Below, in pieces: positions 14,238-19,835 of a stretch of DNA of 19,835 nt. How positions within the stretch are numbered: the stretch's first letter is position 1; the number at the start of each line of letters is the position of its first letter. Source of the DNA: JASGDB01 sp049841315 (GTDB lineage: Bacteria; Bacteroidota; Bacteroidia; Flavobacteriales; Weeksellaceae); assembly GCA_049841315.1 (NCBI GenBank), contig JASGDB010000041.1, forward strand, positions 1 through 19,835. Reading direction: 5' to 3'. The notes beneath the pieces were generated by a model that was given only the letters and a program-made list of their open reading frames with translations, was not told where the DNA came from and searched no databases. A program made the position numbers and the translations under genes.

Positions 14238-15563
14238 ATGCCCGAGAATCAAAACATAGAATACAAACGACTTTGGAAAGATGAATATATCCAATGGATT
14301 TGCGGTTTTGCAAATGCCAACGGAGGCACTATTTTTATCGGTAAAGACGATGACGGAAGTGTTGTTGGTTTAGCTAACGCTAAAAAGTTATTAGAAGATA
14401 TTCCAAACAAAGTGCGAGATGTTTTGGGCATTATGGTTGATGTGAATTTGCACACGACAAAACAAGGCGATTATTTGGAAATCGTTGTCGAACCGTACCC
14501 AAACGCCATAAGCTACAAAGGACAATACCATTATCGAAGTGGGAGCACCAAACAAGAATTGAAAGGCAATTCACTCAACGAATTTCTATTGAAGAAATCG
14601 GGTAAAACTTGGGACGATGTAATTGAACCACGAGCAAGTTTTGATGATATTGACGAGAATACATTCAACGGTTTTTTACGAATGTCGAACGAAAAAGGAC
14701 GAATGCCCGAAACTGACGGTTTGACAATCGAACAAGCATTTGATAAATTATTGCTTACCGAAAACGGACAACTAAAACGGGCTTCGATTATTTTGTTTGG
14801 AAAAAATCCTGCAAGATTTTACCCGAATACATTTGTAAAAGTTGGTTATTTCAAAGGAAACGATATTTTATTTCACGATGTTGTTGAGGGAAATTTGATA
14901 ACACTTTTGCGAGAAGTTTCCAATTTGCTAAACTTCAAATATTTCACAAAGAAAATCCATTTTGAAGGTTTGTATCGTATAGAAACAGGCGAATATCCTG
15001 CACCTGCCATTCGTGAAATGTTGTTGAACGCTTTGATACACCGCAATTATATGGGTGCGATGACACAAATCCGTATGTATGACGACAGCATCAATATTTG
15101 GAATGACGGAAATTTGCCAGCAGGTATAAATGCTGAAACGCTGAAAAAACCACACCGTTCAAATCCCCGAAATCCTTTAATTGCCGATGTTTGTTTTAAA
15201 GGCGGACTGATTGACAGTTGGGGAAGCGGAACAATTCGCATAATTGAAACTTGTAAACAAGCCAATTTACCCGAACCTGAACTTGTTGAACAAGAGGGCG
15301 GATTTTCAGTCACACTTTTCAAAAACAACTTGACAACTGAACAACTTTCCAAACTTGGCTTAAATGACAGACAATTAAAAGCCGTTGAGTATGTGAAAGA
15401 AAAGGGGAAAATCACGAATAAAGAATATCAAACGTTGAATACAATTAGTGAACGAACGGCATCAAGAGAACTTTCCGATTTGGTTGAAAAACAAGTTTTA
15501 AAAAGTTCGGAAGCAAAAGGTGCAGGTTCTTACTTTTATTTGACAGGAACAATAACGCCATAA
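14238..15563 (+). CDS. Schlafen/AlbA_2-type ATP-binding regulator
   Basis: A 441-residue protein starting MPENQNIEYKRLWKDEYIQW. The frame stays open upstream to 14154, but that start would overlap the nuclease gene and the promoter, so I prefer 14238. Residues about 5-120 form an AlbA_2/Schlafen-like domain (ICGFANANGGTIFIGKDDDG). The middle holds a GHKL-type ATPase domain (HATPase_c_4), with the N box AIREMLLNALIHRNY, the region YDDSINIWNDGNLPAG, and DSWGSGTIRI. A C-terminal winged helix follows (DRQLKAVEYVKEKGKITNKE). Such proteins are common in accessory and defence regions and are usually called regulators, but their activity is poorly known. It lies 50 bp after the nuclease gene with its own promoter in the same cassette. 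The C-terminus runs into a tandem repeat. Confidence 0.85.
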   Translation: MPENQNIEYKRLWKDEYIQWICGFANANGGTIFIGKDDDGSVVGLANAKKLLEDIPNKVRDVLGIMVDVNLHTTKQGDYLEIVVEPYPNAISYKGQYHYRSGSTKQELKGNSLNEFLLKKSGKTWDDVIEPRASFDDIDENTFNGFLRMSNEKGRMPETDGLTIEQAFDKLLLTENGQLKRASIILFGKNPARFYPNTFVKVGYFKGNDILFHDVVEGNLITLLREVSNLLNFKYFTKKIHFEGLYRIETGEYPAPAIREMLLNALIHRNYMGAMTQIRMYDDSINIWNDGNLPAGINAETLKKPHRSNPRNPLIADVCFKGGLIDSWGSGTIRIIETCKQANLPEPELVEQEGGFSVTLFKNNLTTEQLSKLGLNDRQLKAVEYVKEKGKITNKEYQTLNTISERTASRELSDLVEKQVLKSSEAKGAGSYFYLTGTITP

Positions 15564-15602
15564 TAACGCCAATAACGCCAAAAATGAAGCCATAATAACG
15601 CC
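15551..15602 (+). repeat. ATAACGCC tandem repeat over the stop codon
   Basis: Copies of ATAACGCC(A) begin at 15552, 15563, 15572 and 15594, with spacings of 11, 9 and 22 bp. The stop of the AlbA_2/ATPase gene (TAA at 15561-15563) lies in the repeat. Loss or gain of units by slippage would change the reading frame and extend or alter the C-terminus. Confidence 0.6.
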
Positions 15603-15736
15603 AACGCTATTTACAAGCACATTGTCAAAGTCGCACAAAGCCAAACTTTGCCAAAGAGCTTGCAAAGCCAACGCAAGACAAAATTGGTTCAACGCTTCAA
15701 AAAAATAAAAAACAACAAGCGAACAGAACAACACCA
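15603..15736. other. Noncoding 3' end of cassette 2
   Basis: No gene supported. It contains CACAAAGCCAAACTTTGCCAA, GCAAAGCCAACGC and CAACGCTTCAAAAAAATAAAA, related to the leader of the same cassette around 9140-9170. Only a minus-strand shadow frame covers it. Confidence 0.4.
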
Positions 15737-15874
15737 GCACCCAACAAGGGTTTTGTGAAATGGCGGGGAAACGGCTTCGATTGAAACTTTTGTACTATCT
15801 TTGAAGTCGGAGCTTCGATAGAAAGTTAGTGCAAATAATCCGCCACTTCACAAAGCCCCGAACCGTTGGCAGCC
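15737..15874 (+). repeat. attC-like palindrome 2 (cassette 2/3 boundary)
   Basis: An imperfect palindrome of 138 bp. The left core GCACCCAAC (15737-15745) is the exact reverse complement of GTTGGGTGC that starts cassette 2 at 8992, and fits the integron RYYYAAC form. The arms TTTTGTGAAATGGCGG (15751-15766) and CCGCCACTTCACAAAG (15840-15855) pair at 14 of 16 positions. The right core GTTGGCAGCC (15865-15874) starts cassette 3. The middle has CTTCGATTG and a possible -7 element TATCTTTG at 15796-15803 that could drive cassette 3. Confidence 0.75.
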
Positions 15875-15897
15875 ATTTTACAGCGACACAGCAAACA

Positions 15898-16338
15898 ATG
15901 ACAATTAGACAAGCAACGACAAACGACATTAACGAGTTAGCGAAACTTTTTGCTGATTACAGAGTTTTTTATGGGCAAGATTTTGACCTTGACAAATCCA
16001 TCATTTTTTTGACACAGCGACTTGACAAAAAAGACAGCGTAATTTTCATTGCACTTGAAGCAGAATTTTTTTTAGGTTTTGCACAACTGTATCCGTCATT
16101 TACTTCAGTCGGAGTTCAGGAAATTTGGATTTTAAACGACTTATATGTTGGCGAGCAATCCAGACAAAAAGGTGTTGCTCAAACGTTGATTAAACACGTT
16201 CTTCAATTCAGCAAAGACACAAACCGAAGAAAAGTAATTTTATCTACTGCATACAGCAACGACAAAGCACAACAACTTTACGAAAAATTAGGCTTCACAA
16301 AAACGGAATTTTACAACTACGAAAAACTTACCTTATGA
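15898..16338 (+). CDS. GNAT-family N-acetyltransferase
   Basis: A 146-residue GNAT enzyme. I place the start at MTIRQATTNDINELAKLF (15898); the frame is open further upstream to 15829, but that part runs through the palindrome and the cassette leader. The acetyl-CoA site is NDLYVGEQSRQKGVAQTLI (about 81-99; the core R/Q-x-x-G-x-A/G is QKGVA), and the C-terminal motif is NDKAQQLYEKLGFTKTEFY. The acceptor may be an amino acid, drug, peptide or protein; it cannot be told. It overlaps the next gene by four bases (ATGA), so the two are probably made together. It is the first gene of cassette 3, and GNAT enzymes are among the commonest cassette cargoes in integrons. Confidence 0.9.
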   Translation: MTIRQATTNDINELAKLFADYRVFYGQDFDLDKSIIFLTQRLDKKDSVIFIALEAEFFLGFAQLYPSFTSVGVQEIWILNDLYVGEQSRQKGVAQTLIKHVLQFSKDTNRRKVILSTAYSNDKAQQLYEKLGFTKTEFYNYEKLTL

Positions 16339-16781
16339 CAATGAAACAGCGCATAAGCATAAAACAACTTGAACCGAAAGCATACGAAGTATTGTATGCA
16401 ATGGAAAAATATTTAGCAGAAATAGATTTGAGTTTACAACTTCGTGAACTCATAAAAATTAGAGTTTCGCAAATCAACAAATGTGCTTTTTGTCTTGAAA
16501 TGCATACGAAAGACGCAAGAAAAGCAGGCGAAACCGAACAAAGAATTTACGCTTTATCAGCGTGGGAAGAAAGTCCGCTTTTTACAGACGAAGAACGAGC
16601 CGTGTTTGCTCTGACAGAGGAAGTAACAAAAATAGCAGAACACGGAGTACAAGACACAACCTTTCAAAATATTCAGACCTATTTTTCTGACAAGCAAATT
16701 GCTCAAATCATAATAGCAATAAACCAAATGAACTTTTGGAACAGAATTGCTATTTCGACAAAAATGTTTCACCCCGTATGA
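16335..16781 (+). CDS. AhpD/carboxymuconolactone decarboxylase-like protein
   Basis: A 148-residue protein of the AhpD-like alkylhydroperoxidase family. The redox motif is C50-x-x-C53 followed by His57 in NKCAFCLEMHTKDARKAGE. The region SPLFTDEERAVFALTEEVTK and the C-terminal helices fit the CMD fold. Such proteins use the cysteine pair for peroxide reduction, usually as oligomers in the cytoplasm. It shares ATGA with the acetyltransferase gene before it; a second start, ATG at 16341, is equally possible. A palindrome starts 8 bp after its stop. It may help in oxidative stress, but the pairing with a GNAT enzyme may reflect only cassette packing. Confidence 0.88.
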   Translation: MTMKQRISIKQLEPKAYEVLYAMEKYLAEIDLSLQLRELIKIRVSQINKCAFCLEMHTKDARKAGETEQRIYALSAWEESPLFTDEERAVFALTEEVTKIAEHGVQDTTFQNIQTYFSDKQIAQIIIAINQMNFWNRIAISTKMFHPV

Positions 16782-16789
16782 CACAAAAC

Positions 16790-16920
16790 GGCTGCCAACA
16801 ATCGGTTTTGCAATAGCGGGGCTGAAGTGCAAAATTCAACAGTTGTACTTCTATTAAACTTTTGTACATTAGCCGAACGGAAGTGCTTCGATTGCCCCGC
16901 CATCGCAAAGCCGTTGCCCG
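16790..16920 (+). repeat. attC-like palindrome 3 (end of cassette 3)
   Basis: An imperfect palindrome of 131 bp. The left core GGCTGCCAAC (16790-16799) is the exact reverse complement of GTTGGCAGCC that starts cassette 3 at 15865. The arms CGGTTTTGCAATAGCGGGGC (16803-16822) and GCCCCGCCATCGCAAAGCCG (16894-16913) pair at 17 of 20 positions. The right core is GTTGCCC at 16913-16919. The middle has TTCTATTAAACTTTTGTAC and CTTCGATTG. No further palindrome with a matching GGGCAAC core was found to its right. Confidence 0.75.
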
Positions 16921-16925
16921 TTCTG

Positions 16926-17132
16926 CGAAATTTTTGGCAAAATTTCGGGATTATTTTTCGTGTTAGAGTTTGGGGTTATTTTCCGGAAACAAGTTAGGTT
17001 TAACTTGTTTTGGCTTTTGCGAAAGGGATTTCGCTGAAAGTGAGTACTTTCAAAGCAAATTGCTTAAAAAAGCCACAGCGAAGTTAGTCAAAAAAAATGA
17101 CAAAAGCAAATTTGACTAACCGTTCGGAAAAT
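16926..17132. other. Multibranched folded element
   Basis: No gene is seen, but there are almost back-to-back complementary segments: CGAAATTTT/AAAATTTCG (16926-16947); an outer stem ATTTTCCG 16978-16985 with CGGAAAAT 17125-17132; inside it AAACAAGTTA/TAACTTGTTT (16987-17010); GGCTTTT 17012-17018 with AAAAGCC 17068-17074, enclosing three hairpins at 17019-17034, 17035-17052 and 17053-17065; and GTTAGTCAAA/TTTGACTAAC (17083-17120). The result is a cloverleaf-like fold. It could be a structured RNA or a folded single-strand DNA site. No promoter was recognised. Confidence 0.65.
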
Positions 17133-17254
17133 TAAATAAGGGACACGACTTTTTCCAAGACTATATAAATCGGTTGATTTATACAATCTTTTCAAAAGAA
17201 ATAAACACCGAAATTTCTGAAAACTTTTCTCGTTTGAATGACAAAAAAGACTAA
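17120..17254 (+). pseudogene. Headless open frame, probable gene remnant
   Basis: From 17120 to the TAA at 17252-17254 the frame encodes 44 residues, including KGHDFFQDYINRLIYTIFSK and EINTEISENFSRLNDKKD. It has no ATG and is preceded by a stop at 17117-17119. The residue mix is protein-like, so it may be the C-terminus of a gene destroyed when this end of the array was rearranged. I do not recognise the family. Confidence 0.35.
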
Positions 17255-17260
17255 TTTTAT

Positions 17261-17280
17261 TGCGTCATTAAAACGACGCA
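17261..17280. other. Short hairpin TGCGTC/GACGCA
   Basis: TGCGTC at 17261-17266 pairs with GACGCA at 17275-17280 around an 8-base loop. It lies just after the headless open frame and may be its old 3' stem; there is no clear T-run. Confidence 0.3.
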
Positions 17281-17299
17281 GAACAAAAATAAAATAAAC

Positions 17300-17330
17300 A
17301 AAAACTCCCCGAGATATTCGGGGAGTTTTT
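17300..17330. terminator. Bidirectional terminator
   Basis: CTCCCCGA (17305-17312) and TCGGGGAG (17318-17325) form an 8-bp GC-rich stem with loop GATAT, flanked by A5 and T5. It works in both directions: for glutamine synthetase on the minus strand and for anything reading out of the cassette array on the plus strand. Confidence 0.9.
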
Positions 17331-17355
17331 ATTTATACATTTATGCTATTGTCTG

Positions 17356-19554
17356 TTACCTCGTAAACAGCATTTCTCTGTACTTTGTCATTGGCCAGAG
17401 TTCGTCGTCCACCGTCATTTCCAAAGCATCGGAAGATTCTCTGATTGGCTCAAACATCGGGATTACTGTTTTGCAGTAGGTTTCTGCCTGTTTCTGGCTT
17501 CCGCTGGTGTTTTTAGCTTTTTCTTTGGCTTCCAGAAGCTCATCAACCCCCACTTTGATTTTGGAGACGTGCCCGGAAATCTGAGCAATAAGACTCAGTT
17601 GTTCTTTTGCCAGAACTTTATATTCTTTTTCAGGGAAAATTTCTTTTAATCCTTTTACGTTTTCAATTAGTCTGTTCTGATAATTCAGCGCTGCCGGAAT
17701 AATGTGGTTTCTCGCTATATCCGCCAAAACTCTCGCTTCAATATCAATTACTGTTGAATATTTTTCGAGCTTTATTTCGTTTCTTGCTTCAAATTCACGG
17801 TGAGAGAAAATTCCCAATTCTTCATAAAGTTTCACAAACTTTTTGTCCATTTCCTGTTTAAGTGCTTCCGGAGTGGTTTTCAGATTGCTGAGTCCTCTTT
17901 TTTTCGCTTCTTTTGCCCAGTCTTCGGAATATCCGTCCCCTTCAAACATGATGTTTTTGGACTGCTTGATGTATTCCCTCAACACATTGAAAATCGCTTC
18001 GTCTTTTTTCAACCCTTTTTCGATTAAGGTATCTACTTCTACTTTGAAAATTTTCAGTTGCTGCGCCATAATAGCATTCATCACCGTCATCGGTTCAGCA
18101 CAGTTGGCAGAAGAACCTACGGCGCGGATTTCAAATTTATTTCCTGTGAAAGCGAAAGGAGAAGTTCTGTTTCTGTCGGTATTATCCAAAAGAATTTCGG
18201 GGATTTTTCCTACCACATTCAGTTTCAGCTCTGTTTTTTCTTCAGGAGATAATTTTCCGTCGGTTACTTTTTCCAATTCCGTAAGAACACTGAACAGCTG
18301 GCTTCCTATAAATGCGGAAATAATCGCAGGTGGCGCTTCATTCGCTCCCAATCTGTGGTCGTTACTTGCAGAAGCGATAGACGCTCTCAGCAAATCGGCA
18401 TAATCGTGAACGGCTTTCAACGTATTGACAAAAAATGTCAGAAACTGAAGATTTTTCTTCGGATTTTTTCCGGGACTCAAAAGGTTTTCTCCTGTATCGG
18501 TGCTTAGGGACCAGTTGTTGTGCTTTCCGCTTCCGTTCACGCCTGCAAAAGGCTTTTCGTGAAGAAGAATATGGAAATGGTGTTTGTGAGCTACTCTCGC
18601 CATTACATCCATTAACAATGAATTATGGTCAACCGCAACATTCGCTTCCTCAAACATCGGAGCAAGCTCAAACTGATTCGGCGCAACTTCATTATGGCGC
18701 GTTGTTACTGGGATTCCCAATTTCATGCTTTCTATTTCCAGCTCTTTCATGAAATTCATCACCCTTGTCGGAATAGAACCGAAATAATGGTCATCCAGCT
18801 GCTGTCCTTTCGCGGGAGAATGTCCCAACAGCGTTTTTCCGGTAATCACCAAATCCGGCCTGGACTGATACAAAGCCGTATCAATCAGGAAATATTCCTG
18901 TTCCCAGCCTAAAGTTGCCGTTACCTTGTTTACGTTTTTATCAAAATAAGATTTCATTACGTCTGTGGCGGACTCATCAACAGCGTTCAACGCTCTGAGA
19001 AGCGGAGTTTTGTAATCCAAAGTTTCGCCCGTGTAAGAAATAAAAATTGACGGAATACAAAGCGTAGTTCCCATGATAAACGCAGGAGAAGTCGGGTCCC
19101 AAGCGGTATATCCTCTTGCTTCAAAAGTATTTCTGATTCCGCCGTTCGGGAAAGAGGATGCATCCGGCTCCTGCTGAATCAGCATTCCACCACTAAATCT
19201 TTCTATAGCTCTTCCGCCCTCAATCGGGGTGAAAAAGGAATCGTGCTTCTCCGCGGTAGAACCCGTAAGAGGTTGAAACCAGTGCGTATAATGCGTTACT
19301 CCTTTCGATATTGCCCAATCTTTCATTGCCACCGCAACCTGGTCTGCAATATGTCTCTGGATTTTCGTGCCTTTTTTAACAGCATCCTGAATCGAGCTGA
19401 ATGCTTCTTTGGTAAGATAGCTTCTCATGGTTTCTTCAGAAAATACATTCTGACAGTAGAGTTCTGAAAGTTTTGCGGGAACTTCCACGGAATTATCTTT
19501 TCTGTAATTCTTAAAAGGAAGCTCTGAAAGCGCTTTAAATCTTAATGTGGACAT
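17356..19554 (-). CDS. glnN: Glutamine synthetase type III
   Basis: A 732-residue GSIII enzyme, normal for the family, making glutamine from glutamate, ammonia and ATP in the cytoplasm; active forms are large ring oligomers. Signatures are TLGWEQEYFLID (214-225, with metal-binding glutamates), TRHNEVAPNQFELAP (285-299), GVNGSGKHNNWSLST (338-352), ASNDHRLGANEAPPA, and RNRTSPFAFTGNKFEIR followed by GSSANCAEPMTVMN. The start MSTLRFKALSELPF is typical. A -7 element TAAATTTG on the minus strand (19577-19584) lies about 22 bp upstream, giving a short leader. It is a chromosomal housekeeping gene and marks the right border of the accessory region; a strong terminator separates it from the array. Confidence 0.97.
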   Translation of the reverse strand: MSTLRFKALSELPFKNYRKDNSVEVPAKLSELYCQNVFSEETMRSYLTKEAFSSIQDAVKKGTKIQRHIADQVAVAMKDWAISKGVTHYTHWFQPLTGSTAEKHDSFFTPIEGGRAIERFSGGMLIQQEPDASSFPNGGIRNTFEARGYTAWDPTSPAFIMGTTLCIPSIFISYTGETLDYKTPLLRALNAVDESATDVMKSYFDKNVNKVTATLGWEQEYFLIDTALYQSRPDLVITGKTLLGHSPAKGQQLDDHYFGSIPTRVMNFMKELEIESMKLGIPVTTRHNEVAPNQFELAPMFEEANVAVDHNSLLMDVMARVAHKHHFHILLHEKPFAGVNGSGKHNNWSLSTDTGENLLSPGKNPKKNLQFLTFFVNTLKAVHDYADLLRASIASASNDHRLGANEAPPAIISAFIGSQLFSVLTELEKVTDGKLSPEEKTELKLNVVGKIPEILLDNTDRNRTSPFAFTGNKFEIRAVGSSANCAEPMTVMNAIMAQQLKIFKVEVDTLIEKGLKKDEAIFNVLREYIKQSKNIMFEGDGYSEDWAKEAKKRGLSNLKTTPEALKQEMDKKFVKLYEELGIFSHREFEARNEIKLEKYSTVIDIEARVLADIARNHIIPAALNYQNRLIENVKGLKEIFPEKEYKVLAKEQLSLIAQISGHVSKIKVGVDELLEAKEKAKNTSGSQKQAETYCKTVIPMFEPIRESSDALEMTVDDELWPMTKYREMLFTR

Positions 19555-19576
19555 AAAATGATGTTTTTTTACGGGG

Positions 19577-19584
19577 CAAATTTA
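19577..19584 (-). promoter_or_regulatory. Promoter -7 element of glutamine synthetase
   Basis: TAAATTTG read on the minus strand matches TAnnTTTG. A TTG on the same strand (19600-19602) is 15 bp away, slightly short of the usual spacing, so the -33 assignment is weak. Confidence 0.5.
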
Positions 19585-19713
19585 CAAAAAATATAAAAAC
19601 AAAATAAAATACCCCTGATTTTTTATAGGGATAGTGTAAAATTTTGGTTCTTCGACAAAAACTGTGGATTTTAAAATTAACATTTATCTATAATTCTAAA
19701 TTCCTGTTCTTTT

Positions 19714-19835
19714 GTCTTGAAACAAAAGAACCAAAAGTTCAAGACTTGGAAACTCGTCTAAAATTTTAAACAATTTTCTAAAATTTCCAAAACTCGGGCG
19801 GAAACCTAAATTAGTCTCATAATGAAATTTTGTCC
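19714..19835. repeat. Noncoding dispersed repeat at the right end
   Basis: An inverted repeat GTCTTGAA (19714-19721)/TTCAAGAC (19738-19745) is followed at 19759-19801 by an AT-rich segment ending CTCGGGCGG. The reverse complement of 11-59 resembles this segment. The last 11 bases, AAATTTTGTCC, are identical to the first 11 of the window. No gene is seen between 19585 and 19835. Confidence 0.5.

Noticed and set aside
15498..15740. Minus-strand frame covering the gap after the AlbA_2/ATPase gene
   Set aside because: It overlaps the real gene antisense and consists of repeat-derived sequence; no promoter or family features.
16557..16832. Minus-strand cysteine-rich frame
   Set aside because: It is antisense to the AhpD-like gene and ends in the palindrome; composition is a mirror of the real gene.
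6780..16920. Prophage or integrative conjugative element
   Set aside because: No phage structural genes, conjugation genes, integrase or tRNA gene were found; KilA-N alone is not enough.

Overview
The window looks like chromosome from a low-GC Bacteroidota, most likely a flavobacterium near Chryseobacterium/Kaistella (Weeksellaceae). The grounds are a type III glutamine synthetase, a YifB-like ATPase and a secreted prolyl oligopeptidase with flavobacterial character, and repeated promoters of the Bacteroidota form TTG-N17..21-TAnnTTTG in front of genes. I could not run any search, so family calls rest on motifs read by eye.

Layout. (1) 1-4017: ordinary chromosome on the minus strand, yifB and a prolyl oligopeptidase. 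(2) 4092-5705: an orphan HigA-type antitoxin followed in frame by the last codons of an ISAs1-family transposase, then an isolated, very AT-rich family 2 glycosyltransferase. (3) 5855-6752: an XRE regulator and a small antitoxin-like gene whose tail and downstream sequence also exist as a second degenerate copy 490 bp upstream. (4) 6780-16920: the accessory core. All genes point to the + strand and are split by three related ~130-bp imperfect palindromes. (5) 16921-17355: densely folded noncoding sequence, a headless open frame and a bidirectional terminator. (6) 17356-19554: glutamine synthetase III on the minus strand, then a repeat-bearing noncoding end.

The main result is that region 4 has the anatomy of an integron gene-cassette array without an integrase in view (a CALIN-like array). 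Each segment starts with a GTTGG-type core, and the left arm of the palindrome at its 3' end is the exact reverse complement of that same segment's start, not of the next segment's start: 9 bp, 9 bp and 10 bp in the three cases. Cassette 1 carries a J-domain membrane protein, a DUF2085 protein, a small membrane protein and a KilA-N protein. Cassette 2 is unusually large (~6.9 kb). Cassette 3 carries a GNAT acetyltransferase overlapping an AhpD/carboxymuconolactone-decarboxylase-like protein.

Cassette 2 holds a candidate undescribed system: a promoter, a rod-shaped structured RNA with a U-tract, then five tightly coupled genes for a four-helix membrane protein, a divergent TRAFAC-like GTPase, a coiled-coil protein with one membrane segment, a retropepsin-like lipoprotein and a staphylococcal-nuclease-like lipoprotein. 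The two lipoproteins share the same mature N-terminus. A Schlafen/AlbA-ATPase-type regulator with its own near-leaderless promoter follows. I infer a membrane-anchored GTPase switch with exported protease and nuclease parts, possibly a conflict or stress system, but the sequence alone does not prove a function.
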